This document shows positions 35,204-48,920 of a stretch of DNA of 64,000 bases, piece by piece. This DNA is from Aphrophora alni (Eukaryota > Arthropoda > Insecta > Hemiptera > Aphrophoridae). The stretch is from the NCBI GenBank assembly GCA_963513935.1, contig OY740767.1, positions 151,596,431 to 151,660,430 of the forward strand, given 5' to 3'. The position numbers and the translations under genes were made by a program. Every line of letters begins with the position of its first letter. Within the stretch, counting starts at the first letter, position 1. The notes below the pieces were generated by a model. That model ran no database searches. It was not told where the DNA came from and worked only from the letters and a program-made list of their open reading frames with translations.

Positions 35204-38200
35204 CTACCCAATTAATTTTGTTTTGACCCTGCCAAGATTTAAGCTTTCTAAGAAACTTAAAATGGTTCTAGGGGACATGATTGTTACCTCTGCAATGGTG
35301 GGGAATGGAATGCTGAGGTAAAGTAGCCTTTTGCATGTTAGAGATTCACACACGCACAAGCAGTGTTTAGCTGTTTCTTTATGTGTCAGGCAGAAGTGGC
35401 TTGTATCCACTGCAGCCTTCCCCATGCGGTTTATATGGTAATTCACTGGACAGTGTCGGGATAGAAGGACAATATCCGGTAATCCAGTAATCCAGTCTGG
35501 TGAGATCCAGTAATTTTTTAGCCTTTGTCCTTGAGTAGACTATAAACTTTTTGGCTTGTCTTGGACCAGGGTCGATGGTCTAATACTTGATCTTTTGATA
35601 TTGTTCTCAGGTTTTCATTACATGAAGATATGTTTTAGGTACCCCAAAGAATGTTTCGGCCCCAACAAAATCAGCCTATGCATCCTCCTTCACAAGATCG
35701 ATGATCTGCTTATTCATGTCCTGGCATCCAAAGTAAGGAGATATTGTTTGTTTTCAGTTGATTGATTTTTGTAGACATCCCCAGACCCATCTGGACTCAA
35801 AAGTGTATGAACTGAGAGCCTTAAGAGCTGTCTGACCGTCTGATATTATATAAATTTGAGACCTTTTTTTATATTCTCTCTAGTGCAGAGGTCTATTGCA
35901 TGTATCTCAGCTTGAAATATGGATGGAATTTTTCCTAGAGATCTGCTAAGGCTAAAATTTGGGTCTTTTATCCCCACCATTCATTCTGAATCTATCATTG
36001 TACCATTGGAGGGATCGCTCCATTAGTTTTGGTTCATTTTCTTTCCAAACTTGTTGTTCTGGGAAAAAGATTTTAAAATTCTTTTCAAAAGTTATTGTCT
36101 TGATCATTAAGTACGATTCTGTTGTGGTTAACTGAGTGGTATCTTGTTCTTGCAGGTTTTACAGCCAGTATTTTTGGCATTAGTCCCCTACTGCCAAAGA
36201 GCAACAGTGTATTTACACCTTTTCACCAGTAGGTTCATTGGTCGCACATCCAGAGCCACTTCCATGGCAGCGGTTGGACAGGTACCCATACACCTATCAT
36301 TCCTAGGCAAGCCTGCCTTTGAAGCTTTGTCGTAGATTTTTGTTTCATTTTTGGCCATCATATTTCTGAAGCATAGGTGACCATGGGTCTAATTATAGCC
36401 AGGATATGACCAGTAGGCCATCTGGGTTTAGTCCCCAAGTTTTACCATTTAGGCTCTCATATTTAGGCATGCTCATATAGCCATTATTTCTCTTTTATTG
36501 GTTTTATCAATGTGTTATTCCAGGTGAGTCTGATGTAGAACTAACTACACCCAGATTTTACTTCTTTAGAAGCAGCAAATTCTACACCATCTATCATTAA
36601 AGTCTGAAGAATGAACAATTTCCTTTTGAAAGGAATAATGGTTGTCTTATTAGGGCTATGCTAAGGTAATGCCCTCTTTTGACACCACCTTTGTACCAAT
36701 AGAAGAGCAATCTGGATGAGGTCAGATACTTTAACGATGATTACCAGATTGTCAGCATATGCTATTACTTTAAAGCCTTTAGCATTCAGCAACCCAAGCA
36801 GTTCATCCATCACCAGGGTCCACATGAGACGGGAGAGTGCCCGTCCCTGTGGGCACCACATGACTGCCAACACTGTTTTGGACTCCCCACTCAAATTGGC
36901 TGTCATCCTAACATTAACTCATTAACATAGATCTGATCTATTTAATTATATTGTGTTCAATTTCATATCTCTAGAGGTTAGGAGGTAGTACTGAAAGCTC
37001 CTCCAATATCTCAAAAGGCGCATAAAGCTATTGACTTGTCAACCTCCGCAACCTATTGTAGTGCATTAGAGGTCAATTGCCCATTTGATAAGCGTACTGA
37101 GCATTATGGAGTGAAGCCTAGTCAAGGGTTTCACTCCGTATGTGCTTGTCTAGTATTTCTCCATTGTTTTAAGAAAGTAGGATGTTGGGCTGATTGATCT
37201 GTATGACCTAGGCTCCACAGTGTCTCTTCTCCCGGTTTTTGGTATAAAAATCACCTTACTTCCATCCATCTCTTTGGAATATATGACAGGGAAAAATTAG
37301 CCCTAAACAGTGATTCCAATAGTTGCAGTAGCTACTCCAAGCCCTGCTGCAATAGGGCCGAAAAAACCCAATCTCCACCTAGTGATTCATATGGTTTATG
37401 GTTCCCCATTGCCCATCTAACCTTGTTTTCAGATTAGATGTTATTTTCCTCCAGTTAAGGAAACAAGGCACAAGATAATCTTCAATACTGTAGTGGTTTG
37501 TGTGGAATTAAACGTGATAGAGCCGGGGAAATGTGTCTTTAACAATTGACTCATAGTTTCCTCTGCACTCTCCCTCTAGGATCTATTTTATATCTTTAAG
37601 AAGCCTATACGGAGTGAGTGATCTTTACTTAAGGTCTTGTGTAGTGACCCACTGTTGGGACATTGTTTATCCCTTCACAGAACCCCTTCCATGTCCTTTC
37701 TTTTAGACTTTCTCAATTCCTTATTATATTCTGTGATGGCTGTCTCCCAGTTCCCATTAAGCTTTGCCCTGTTAAAGAATTTATGTACAACAGCTCTCAA
37801 TTTGGAAAGCTTTATGTTCCACCAAGCAGTGGCGGCGATAAGAACCAGCGCCCCCCCCTCAAGATTGTTCATCCGGCCCCCCTCTCCCAATAATCTTCAA
37901 AAACATTATTATGGGTATTTCCACATAAGCTTGCACTTGGGCTTGGCGCGGCAGTGTTGGCGGGGGGTGGGTGGCTGCTAGACAAAACCTTTGTGCGAAT
38001 ATTCCACTACTGCCTCACAACATACTAAGTTTTATTAGTTTTAACTACTGATGTAGACATCACTTAATAGAATTTCGTATTTCACCTATTCTAGCGCCTA
38101 CACCGCTGTCGCCGCCACTGCCACCAAGGTATCTGTGCCTACACTCTTCTTTTGTTAACAGGGCACCTACTTTCATAGGGATTGATAATTATTGCTTGTT

Positions 38201-39275
38201 AGGTTTCAGCAGTTTTCTCTAGCTCTGTTTCCGTTTCTAGAAGGCTTTTAATTTGTACTAACTTAGATTGTTTTATATTTATCCCAATTGGTTCTCTTTG
38301 GATTTGGTTTTTTACTGTCTGGGTCCGAGTTGAATTAATTTTGAATTTAATGTACATGTCATCAGACAGTGTTGGTATATCTGATTCATGCCAAATAAGG
38401 ATATTGTCCCCCTTAAGTCAAGTCTATTCAACCTTTATGTCCTGCTTTGTTGAAAGTAAGATTGTCCCCCCTCCCCCTATTACTTATCTCTTGTCTCACC
38501 ATAGTTACCAAGTCTTGTGTTAGAAACTCTGGAATAGGAAGAAATATGTCATTACTGTTTAATAATATAGCTGCCCCATGTATTTCTACCATGTTATTGT
38601 CAATTAACTTACATTTTTTGGGTTAGACAATATAAAGGACTCTCTGATGTTTTCTACTTCGACCCATGGCTCTTGGGTTAGAGGTATATCTTCTGTGCAT
38701 TCAGTAAATCACTTGCCGAGGAAGCTGTCCTGGCATTGTTGAGATTTATCTGAATGACATTCAGATTTGTTGGCATTTTAATTATTCTTATCAGGGACTT
38801 GGTTTGCCCCTGATATAGGAGTATCCATCTTCAGTTTAGTCTGTATTAGACCACTCCTTTGGTTTCCTTCTAACAAGTTATACCTGCCAGAATTTATCTT
38901 TGTGGCTGGTGATGGCCCTTTAGGTTTTGTAACTTTAGAAGGAAGGAACTGCCAGATGCAGTACCCCAACCATTCCCATTTCTCGGACAAATCTGCCAGA
39001 AGCCAAGCATACTGTGAAAGCCTGCCACTATACCTTTGGAGGGAACTTCGGCTTGCGATACAGCGACAGCCGTCATATCCTTGCTTTGTGGAGTGGAACT
39101 AGGCTGACTAGAAGTTTCAGCTCCTTGGCAGCAGATCCGCCCCAAGGCACTGGCACAGGTTCCGAGGAGTCTTCTGCTATCGAACCAGGAGAACTAAAAG
39201 TATTTTTCAGATATTCCAGTTTTCTTAAAATTGTTTTTCACTTTAGGCATGCAATTATGGGAAAAACTAGTTCTT
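35204..39275 (-). mobile_element. Non-LTR retrotransposon (APE endonuclease, RT, RNase H), decayed
   Basis: Reading the minus strand from 39275: a Pro/Ser-rich ORF1 tail (about 39145-38780); the endonuclease start (IQINLNNAR and TQEPWVEV, about 38770-38640); the EN-RT linker (KFFNRAKLNGNWETAITEYN, 37800-37700); RT (WCPQGRALSRLMW and KVIAYADNLVII, 36850-36720); RNase H (FQAEIHAI, about 35920-35890); and a Cys/His C-terminus (FCLTHKETAKHCLCVCESLT, 35390-35320). The presence of RNase H and this EN start suggest an I/LOA/R1-like group rather than jockey proper. Many stops and frameshifts exist, and the catalytic YADD is YADN. Dead copy, interrupted by a hAT-type MITE at 37827-38120. Confidence 0.82.
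37827..38120. mobile_element. hAT-type MITE inserted in the retrotransposon
   Basis: 294 bp flanked by the 8-bp direct repeat ccaccaag (37819-37826 and 38121-38128). Terminal inverted repeats cagtggcggcga / tcgccgccactg are exact over 12 bp. An 8-bp duplication and CAG...CTG ends are diagnostic of hAT elements. No ORF. Confidence 0.92.
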
Positions 39276-39279
39276 AAAA

Positions 39280-40030
39280 AGTTTTGCTGTCATCCATGAT
39301 TGTTTAACCATGTGTTTAAAACACTTTTAAAAGCTCTCGGCCTTTTGTATTTTCCAATGACGAAAGGAGTTAACTGATGGTCACCAGAAGCATTTGCACA
39401 AAGTAAAGCCATCAATCTCTTTGTTTTTCTTAAAACCCTTAGCACATTTTTCGTCTAGCCTGGTAGGGCTGAAGTGGCAAACAACACTACAGTAGGCAGA
39501 TCTTATCCACATTGTAAATTTGACTTGGGGTTAAATTATGCTCTAAAACAATGGTGTTAAAAGTTCCAATGTATTCTTCAACTGCATTTTCATCAGACGA
39601 TCTAGTTTCACTACTCACATCTAGCCTACGGATTCAATGGCAAACTTTAAATTTTTGAACCAACCGTCCAAAAATAAGGATTCTTTATCTGCAAATCCAT
39701 CTTACGATGAAATTGTTTTGTCTTGTCAATTACCATAAGGCTGGTCACAGGTTTACTTTGTAATCTTAGTGCACTGAGCCGAGTTAATAAAATAGTCTGT
39801 TTCAGTTTAGGATTTTTAAACGTATGTCTAGACTCAATAGTTTTTCCGTTACAGCCTGAACAGCAAATTTGTTTAGTTCAACTTTTTGTTTTTTTATATA
39901 TAAATCGTTGATGACCCTATAGTATAATCACATATAATGCAGTTTCTGTTTTCACCTTTTTCAAGAAGTTTGACTCTGTCCAGTTTTTGCTCGATCATAA
40001 GAGTCGCTGGTTTATGCTTAATACTTGTAC
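39280..40030 (-). pseudogene. Tigger/pogo-type transposase relic
   Basis: In shifting minus-strand frames, from 40020 downward: RVKLLEKGENRNCIICDY with GSSTIYI (first CENP-B HTH); SKPVTSLMVIDKTKQFH (second, CENP-B-like HTH); GWFKNLKF; ETRSSDENAVEEYIGTFNTI; HNLTPSQIYNVDK (first catalytic Asp region); and FTLCANASGDHQLTPFVIGK, RPRAFKSV. This is the order of pogo/Tigger transposases. The C-terminal half of the DDE domain is missing where the retrotransposon begins. Several stops; dead. Confidence 0.75.
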
Positions 40031-40550
40031 CGGTGGAACAAATTGGCTTAGAGAACATCTTAACGTATAGTTTTCACGGTGAAGTATAACTAGATTTAAT
40101 AATGGTAAACTAATATACACAAAACTTAATAACAAATAATATAACAGAAAACAACAATTACAACAGAGTTATGATGATGCAATGCGTTTCTAGAATGACA
40201 TCATACTGAGAAAATGGCGGCTAGTGACCAAAGCCGAGACACACCTGTTGCAATATTTACCGAGCAGGACCGAGGTGTGGTGGATTATAAAACATGCCAA
40301 ACCATGGGATAGCGGATTATAGAGTGGATATAGTGTTGTTAGTAAAACATAGGTATGAGTAGTTATTGTTTTGTGTGTTTTATTTTAGTGAGGTATGTGG
40401 GACACTTAATGCCATAGTAATATTATGGAAGTAGACACGTGAAAAAAATGGGAAAGAGTAATTCATAGTCAGTCAAGTGAAGTAATGTATTATTTATAAT
40501 TTTATGAAAAGGAAGATACAAGAAGGTCTGATAATGTTACCACTTCAAAA

Positions 40551-40954
40551 ATAGTCGCTGACTCCTTTATAGTAGGTTATCATACATAATGGAGTGTATT
40601 TCATAGTAGTATACAGCATATACTAAAGAAAATAAATCCACTGAGAATACTCATCAATTCTTCATAAACAACAGCTAAAAAAACAGAAATCCGAAATAGA
40701 TGGATTTGAAGTGATCATAGATGCATAAATGAATTTCACAGCATGCACAAAAATAGTCACTGAACCCTTCATAGTAGGTCATCATACATAATGGGGTGTA
40801 TTTCATAGTAGTATACAGCATATACTAAAGGAAATAAATCCACTGAGAATACTCATCAATTCTTCATAAACAACAGCTAAAAAAACAGAAATCCGAAATA
40901 GATGGATTTGACAAGTGTTCGTAGATGCATACATGAATTTCATGACATGCATAA
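40551..40954 (+). repeat. Tandem duplication, 202-bp period
   Basis: atagtcgctgactcc at 40551 and atagtcactgaaccc at 40753 start two ~202-bp units that are highly similar throughout (catacataatgg, tagtatacagcatatac, gaaatagatggatttga). Confidence 0.9.
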
Positions 40955-41139
40955 AAAATGACCTACAGTAAAAAAATGCGCTTCCTGTATTGAAGGAAAT
41001 ATTTGTTTTAGCAAAGGTTTGTGGTCTCTAGAATATTATAAAAAGTTTGGTTTAAAACGGTAGAAGTTTTGTAATAATAGAAAAATTTTAATTGGAAAAG
41101 CAGACCACCGAAAGATTTAGGGATGAGAAAAGAACAATC

Positions 41140-41760
41140 GTATAAAAAGATGAAACTTATTTACATTCATCATACATTAAATCGCACTCGTGAACAAACG
41201 ACTCAAATGTAGACCCTCATACTCCCATTCTCAGGGACAATATACCATCAATGTGCATGCTGGCAAGGAACAAGAATTAATCAAAGAAGCATTATTAATG
41301 TTTAAGTATAGAGAAAAATGTCGTGACCATCACAACTCCTTGAATTATAAAAATTGGTTAAGGGGTAAGTTAATTCCTAATCTTCCATCTAACTCAGTTT
41401 TTGTCATTGACAATGTGTCATATCAAAACACACAGTTAAACCCATCTCGAAATTCTAACTTCAAAAAATCTGATATAATCACATAGCTTCAAAAACAATA
41501 TACAGTATCTTACCATGATAAAACGTTCAAACCAGAATCGTATTCACTTATTAACTTAAGTAAAAACAGAACAAAACATATGAAATTGACTCGTTACTTG
41601 AAGAATGTAGTTAGTGTAAGCAGACCATTCACCATCCCGATTTGAACCCCATTAGATGAAAATCATGTTTCTAAAGACAATACATTTAAAGTGGAGAACT
41701 GCATTAATTGGGCTAAGGATAAAATGTATATGATAACCCAGATGATTGGCTAAAAAGGTG
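41140..41760 (+). pseudogene. Tc1/mariner-like DDE transposase relic
   Basis: The plus strand reads DETYLHSSYIKSHS (first catalytic Asp, from 41149), QYTINVHAGKEQELIKEALL, NYKNWLRGKLIPNLPSNSVF, then VIDNVSYQN (second catalytic Asp) in one frame to 41486. In another frame about 41630-41655 comes HHPDLNPIR followed by a stop, where the third acidic residue (NPIE) is expected. Its replacement by Arg, plus stops and frame changes, makes this a dead copy. The N-terminal DNA-binding part is not identified; the tandem duplication lies just upstream. Confidence 0.75.
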
Positions 41761-43338
41761 TAATCTAGCTGAAAAGAATGAGGATGAATATTTAAAAGTT
41801 GGAATCTGTTATTGAAAGAATAATTGTCAATTTAGCTGAGGACAGAAGATGCAGTAGTAGTGATAGTGAAGATAGTGTTAGAATTATGAGATAATATAAA
41901 AATTTAGTCTTTATTCTAAGTCCCAATGCAATCCACAAAAAGTAGCTTGTTTTTTCATCACTGCTTGTATTTCTATAATCAAACACCCAAGCACTTACCT
42001 ATTACTAGATAAGTTAAATTATACTTAAATGTTAGTTATCAGGGAAAAGAATTTTATATTTTACCCGGTAGTGAAGGCAACAAATAGTCTTTTGTTTGCT
42101 TTATATAATTATTCATTGCATGTTATGTTTAGACAATTTAAATATAGTAATTGAAATGGTGGTTTACTAATGTTTTACTTGCTGAAAGAATAAAGATTGA
42201 AGCAGTGACATAACTTTATTGATTGCCACCCCCGCAGCTACAAGAATGGCACCCCCAAAAAACGAAGTCGCAACTTGTCAGCTTTTGATGACCCCTCTTC
42301 AACCGTAAGCAATCCCACCCCATGGTCTTATAAGCAACTACTATTTGGTAGTAATTAGACATTATTTTTACTCTAAATTGAAATGAAAGTAAATTAATTT
42401 AAGTATAGGACATTCTTTATATAACCAAACTATCTGTTGGTAGCATTGTAGTTAAATATGCCAATGCTATGAAGTATCATATTCAAAAGAACATGCAAGC
42501 TTTAAGTTTAAAAAAAATTATCATCTATAAAAGGGAATGAAAAACTGCAACATTAAACATCTAGGTTTATTATTTTTAAAAACCTTGTAACTTGTTATAA
42601 TTATAATTAATTATTTAAAACCTTTTCTTTTCTTCATGTGAAAATATTTGTCTGCTAATATGTTAAGATCGATAGCACAAGCTCGAACTCAGTCTGGAGT
42701 TCGACATTGTATTCCTCAAATAAGTCTTGATAAGTTTGGGCGGGGTAGCACTATTGTTAACTGCTAGTAAACAGATTGCTCAATCGTAATGATTACGGTT
42801 TCAGACTTATGATCCATGGTTATATTATTTATGGAACAGTTTTATTAAGATATCTTAACAAAATGTTGTTCATTGTAAAATTTATTTTGATGGTACAGTA
42901 GTGTGTTTACTACATTTATTTTTTTTAATTCCTTTATATATATTTTTTTACGCCACTGGATTAAAGTTCCACAAAAACAAAATAGAATCACAACTACTGT
43001 ACAAGGAATGTGTGTTTTTGCCGTTCTGTCTTTGGCACCCTCTTTGTTTACTTCTTTGCCACTAGCCTAATTCACCACTTGCTCAGCTACCTACTCTTCC
43101 TTCAGGTTTCTTCACACAACAAATGAGATATATTTAAATAAAGCCTAAGTTTGCTTCACTTGTGCCATAAACTTGTAAGGGTAAAATCATATTTTTTGAA
43201 ATTAAGTCTTTGATAATAAATAGTCTTTAATAATAAAACAAGCTTCAATTTTGTTTTTTTGCTAATTATTCCTGAACTGCAATTATTTGTTACTTGCAAT
43301 CTGGCAGACTGTTTTGGGTTGTTAATATCTATATTTTA
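41761..43338. other. Gene-free stretch
   Basis: AT-rich; a GC-richer island at 42225-42310 (gccacccccgcagctac, catggtc) looks like another element end. No gene. Confidence 0.45.
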
Positions 43339-43633
43339 TCAGCCATTTTCAAGTGTTATGCTGGGTTTTCCCGTTGTCTTAGTTTAAAATCACAAATTAC
43401 GAACACACGACACATAACAAACACACAAGTTCTTTAAACATTTAAAACATGATGCAGTAGGCCCACTGTCACAACGCGTACTCAGTACTGGAGTACTCGT
43501 TGTGACAGTGGGCCTACTGCATCATGTTTTAAATGTTTAAAGAACTTGTGTGTTTGTTGTGTCGTGTGTTCGTAATTTGTGATTTTAAACTAAGACAACG
43601 GGAAAACCCAGCATAACACTTGAAAATGGCTGA
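43339..43633. repeat. Palindrome P2 (~137-bp arms)
   Basis: Arms 43339-43476 and 43498-43633 pair with a 2-nt indel; the spacer is 21 bp. The right boundary reads cacttgaaaatggctgaata followed by gccgaaatggcc, the core seen in P1 and P3, and then tgtgacggtaagt, also present beside P1. Confidence 0.9.
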
Positions 43634-43819
43634 ATAGCCGAAATGGCCTTAGTGATATAACTACAGAAAAATATAGACTATTGTGACGGTAAGTCTTATT
43701 AATATATCTAATTATATATATATAACCAAAAACTTACGACAATATACAGAATTTTGAATTTTTTTTCCATTACTGTTTGTTTTAAAATGTATTATTTCGG
43801 TTTAGTCTGGATTCAGAAG

Positions 43820-44230
43820 AAGCCCATTTTCTGTAAACCAAGAATCTAACTCTTCTAGTGATTCAACTACTACATTGTTCAAAGTTTCAAAAAATTTTGC
43901 TTGATAACTGCTGTGGTGTCATCTGCAAATAATATTAATTCTAAATTTGTTGCCGGTGAAAGATTATTTATATAAACTAAGAACAATGGTCCCAGTATGG
44001 ATCCCTGTGGTACCCCAAATTTGACATAATCCAATTTAGATAGATATCTTTCACTAGCACTGTATAAAATAGTCCTTTGTCTTCTATTCCGTAAATTAGA
44101 TTTTATCAAAGATACAAGATTTTCAATAATACCACATTTCTTCATTTTCTGAAGCAATAGAGAATGATCCACACAATCAAATGCCTTGGACAGATCACCA
44201 AAAATACAAGGATACAAAGAATTAATACTG
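43820..44230 (-). pseudogene. Non-LTR retrotransposon reverse transcriptase fragment (jockey/CR1-like)
   Basis: The minus strand encodes FGDLSKAFDCVDHSLLLQKM, then KCGIIENLVSLIKSNLRNRR, KFGVPQGSILGPLFLVYINN and LILFADDTTAVI. These are RT blocks A-C, with the catalytic FADD intact. After a frameshift at about 43880 the frame continues LEELDSWFTENGLLLNPD. Only about 130 residues remain and both ends are missing. It differs from the 35-39 kb element (GVPQGSILGP versus CPQGRALS), so it is a separate insertion. Confidence 0.85.
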
Positions 44231-44399
44231 TGTTCTACATATCATATCCAGTAAAACGTTGTAATTTTTTTAATTAATCAACCGAACTGAATCTTATGGT
44301 CGTGAGCACAACTCATTCAATAACTCATTGACTGTTATTTAGTTGCTAAAAAGATTTTGGTTTTAAAAACATTGATATTAAAAAAATCACCATACCAGA

Positions 44400-44850
44400 C
44401 AGCACAAACATACTTTCATGCAGACAGCACATGCTCAGTACATTCTTTAAGAAAATGCAGAATGTGAAAAGCACATCCTGGAATATTCCAGAATATGCCT
44501 GGCATATTCCTGGTATATACTCAGGAAAAGTGAACGACAGCGCTCACAAGGTGCCTGGGACATGCATGAATATTCTCAGAACGTACTTGGCACATTCCGC
44601 CTTTTCTCAAAAATAATCGTATTATTTTTTTCCTCATCATAACCTGGGCACGTTTTATGATCACAATATGAACTATGCACATGCTACACTTCTAGAGGAC
44701 ATGCCTAGCATATTTTGGGCACATTCAAGTCAATATGATTTTTACACATTATACACACATGCTGGGCACATTTGACTATCTTAATATGATGAGCTACACA
44801 CACATTCTACACACATGCTGGGCATATGCTACACTTGTATAGAAAATGCC
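44400..44850 (+). repeat. Degenerate short tandem-like repeats (catgctgggcacatt type)
   Basis: Many imperfect copies of catgctgggcacatt/tgcctggcatattcc spaced 20-50 bp apart. Any open frame here is chance. Confidence 0.55.
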
Positions 44851-45069
44851 TATAGAAACTCTAACTTTGCTAACCACCTTTTGGACTCAGGTCATAGTTT
44901 TGATCCGAAATTGAATGTTAAACTCTTACATACAAAAAATAAAAGCAATAGATTAAATAATTTAGAATGTTTAGAAATAAATAGATCTATTTCACGTAGG
45001 CCTATTTTCAACTTAAATGACCAAATTGTATTAAATTCTTCACCCCTTCTAAAACACATCCTAACATAG
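44838..45069 (+). pseudogene. Penelope-like element: C-terminus of the GIY-YIG domain
   Basis: The plus strand reads NSNFANHLLDSGHSF, LNVKLLHTKNKSNRLNNLEC, LEINRSI, aligning by eye with the SNHL...H and LEILEIKRLL region of the 11.9 kb fragment. The GIY motif itself is replaced upstream by the degenerate repeats. It ends at 45069, 37 bp before the assembly gap. Confidence 0.65.
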
Positions 45070-45106
45070 TTCATCAACCTTTATCTACCTGCTAGGTCAT
45101 TCTCCC

Positions 45107-45306
45107 NNNNNNNNNNNNNNNNNNNNNNNNNNNNNNNNNNNNNNNNNNNNNNNNNNNNNNNNNNNNNNNNNNNNNNNNNNNNNNNNNNNNNNNNNNNNNN
45201 NNNNNNNNNNNNNNNNNNNNNNNNNNNNNNNNNNNNNNNNNNNNNNNNNNNNNNNNNNNNNNNNNNNNNNNNNNNNNNNNNNNNNNNNNNNNNNNNNNNN
45301 NNNNNN
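45107..45306. other. Assembly gap (200 N)
   Basis: Exactly 200 undetermined bases, a conventional placeholder; its true length is unknown. Sequence on the two sides should not be assumed contiguous. Confidence 1.
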
Positions 45307-45559
45307 GCTTTGACATGTTAAACAAAATATGTAAGATTTAACTTGAGTTTGTATTTTAAAATGTTTTATTTGATTTTGGAATGCACACCGAATCAATCTG
45401 AGATTCTCTACTCGAATATTTACGTTTTAATTTGTATCATATGATTATGATAAATAAACAATATATATATATAGTAAAGCACCTTACTGTTAATAGATTG
45501 TACAAGCTATTTGTAGGATAGTACCCCCTCAGGTGTTCACTATACTGAGTATGGACGTG

Positions 45560-46440
<881 letters not shown>

Positions 46441-46489
46441 AAGATTGCATAGAGAGCACAAGCCACTAGATATACCAGGGCTCGAAGGA

Positions 46490-46740
46490 ACATAGCTGGA
46501 TCCCACACCTTTTTTTCCATGTAGTCTTGCGTAAGATACAATTCTTTCATCTTATCTATTATGTCTCTCATGACCAACTCTCGTGCTTTTCCGACCCAGA
46601 TGCTATTAAAGTATTCGAAGACTAGAGTTCTTTATTTTATCTTATTATTTTTGTATAAGGCGATGATGAGAGGTTTTTCTACTTTAAATAACAAGAACTC
46701 GCTTATATCTTCTGATTCTCACGGCTAGTAAAACCTTACC
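46490..46740 (+). repeat. Dispersed repeat family 1, copy G
   Basis: Near-complete: aacatagctggatcccacac, catgtagtcttgcg, tgaccaactctcgtgctttt, ccgacccagatgctattaaa, ataaggcgatgatgagaggt. Confidence 0.85.
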
Positions 46741-47049
46741 TCACAAGTTCATAAAATAAATCATGTTACATTTTCTCATTACAACTTTACAAACAAAGAT
46801 TGCAGATAAAACAAGAAAACATCAGCCCCTCCCCCACCCCCACACTCTCTTCTCTCTTTATATAGGAGCACTGATTGTTCTCCCACACTTCTAATCTAGT
46901 CAACTGTGAAATTATTATTGAAAGCTGTTAACAAGTCGTCCCATAACTGGAGAAAAAAAAGCATATTCTGTAAAGAGTTCATGTCACAAACGTTATAAAT
47001 AGTATAGAGAAAGTAATATGATGGGATAAAATATGTATGTTGAGTTTAT

Positions 47050-47720
47050 CATGCAAATATACATTATGCTATACTCTAGGCCCAAAATACTGATTTTACC
47101 TTATAGCAACATGAAATTTGGTATAGGATAATATTGGGTGCTCCTCTAGAACCTTATTAATTTTGAAACACTCAAATTGAAAATGTCAGCCATTATTAAA
47201 CAGTTTGTGTTCGTATATTGTGTGTTATTCAACTTATAACACATTAAATTAGATATAAATTTGCAGATTTCAATTCTGTGTGTAATGGTACCCAATCTCT
47301 CTAGCACGATAAATAGTGAAATTATTGTCAAAAATGTAATTTCTACCCTGAGCTCCCAGGAAAAAATGCTATTCGAATAGTTGGGATATTTGGCAGGGCT
47401 GAGTTGGGGACAAGCGTAGCGAGTAAACGTGTCTTCACATATATACAACTTAAAGGCCCCCAGAACCGAAACAATATAGGAGTGAGTGGAGGCTGTTCAC
47501 CCACTTTGACTGAATATTAAAAGTATTTTTATAAAACATATAGTAAGATGTAAATCTTATAAAGTAGTGATATACACAGAATTACGACGTTCGGAAAACC
47601 TGTAGGCCTACTTGATAAGTCCAATACAATTTAACATTTCCTACAATGCCCAAAAAAGACCAATTTTTGGCCATAACATTTAGTGGATCTACTTGTATTA
47701 CAATGTATGATGGCACCCAT
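47050..47720 (+). repeat. Dispersed repeat family 2, longest copy
   Basis: acatgaaatttggtatagga, gacaagcgtagcgag, tatatacaacttaaaggccc and atttaacatttcctac appear in the same order as in the split copy at 17.9-18.9 kb. No protein-coding sign. Confidence 0.6.
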
Positions 47721-48472
47721 TGACATTTTTTAATTTATAAAAAGTTGACAATTTATTTCCGAAAAGAAATACTAAGGGAATATTAATAATAAAGAAAATT
47801 AAAATATATTTATTTATCGTGTGTAAGCAGCACAAAAAGATTTTTGATTTTTGGTAGATAGTCATAATCATTATTATTTTTAGTCAACATTTGGTTTTGT
47901 GACAATGTTGGCAAATATTATTGTTGAATAATTATATGAAACAAAGTGATAAATTATAAACTTAGAGTTTAGCCTTGATGATGGATACAAACACTCTTGA
48001 AACAAATATGTTTATGACAGGTAATTAAAACTTTTAAAATTTGGTACTCCTGTATGTAAGGTCATATTAGACGGCTACCAGCATAGCAATGGCCTTGACC
48101 TACATTGTCATGTTATATAGTGAACTATTAGCAATAAATAAACATTTACATTAGGCCTACTAACCTTATGTGGAAAATACCAGATGTTGATTCTGACAGG
48201 CCAAACAATAGTGACCTTTGTACTATCTTTAGACATACAGTACGCTATGAATACCACTTTCATTCTTAATACAAACACTTTCGTCGTGGATGAGCAATTT
48301 TATCGCTTAATTGGTTCTACGAGACATGTTGAAGTAACACGAACAATTTTTCCTTATTTATAAGTGAGGTATTAATAATACAGCTTGAAAATGGTACCTT
48401 TTCTAATTTTTCTAAAAATAACTCCATTGCCATATCTTCTACAAAAAAAATTGTATTGAACGATTGTATTGT
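47721..48472. other. Gene-free stretch
   Basis: AT-rich with no feature that I can support. Confidence 0.4.
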
Positions 48473-48492
48473 ATTGAGAAAGTTTGTGCAAT

Positions 48493-48900
48493 GTTGAGAC
48501 ATCCCAGCCGTGATGTGATCCTCAGACTAAATAATCACCTACAAAACCAAAAATAACATTCACTGCTATATTTCTATAATACTTCAACGAGTGAAGGATC
48601 ATGAGAAGAGTTCAACTAAAGACTGTACGTGAAGTGACTCTACGTGTTGACCATACGTCACCAGAGGAAATCAAAGAGATGTAGTTCCACATCAAATTTA
48701 AAACCACGAATGATCCATTTAAAGCAATATAGTATCTCTCACTGAGCAAGGCGGGATAATTATGGCAAATAATAATTCCGCAACTCAACTGAGATTACAA
48801 CTAAAAAACAAACTTTCTTACACGTCTAATCACAATCGAAATACTAACCAAATAAAACTAGTCACTGCAGCAATGTCAGTTCGGTATTTATCAGTAAAAA
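48493..48900 (+). mobile_element. 408-bp sequence, copy 1, flanked by a 20-bp target duplication
   Basis: Bounded by attgagaaagtttgtgcaat on both sides (48473-48492 and 48901-48920). It starts gttgagacatcccagccg and ends cagtaaaaa. By eye it is identical to 50170-50577 over all 408 bp. A 20-bp duplication and short 3' A-tail are marks of LINE-mediated retroposition. No tRNA or 7SL-like head or long ORF is seen. Confidence 0.9.
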
Positions 48901-48920
48901 ATTGAGAAAGTTTGTGCAAT

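Noticed and set aside
40551..40954. CRISPR-like or regulatory array
   Set aside because: Only two 202-bp units in eukaryotic-type DNA; a simple tandem duplication.
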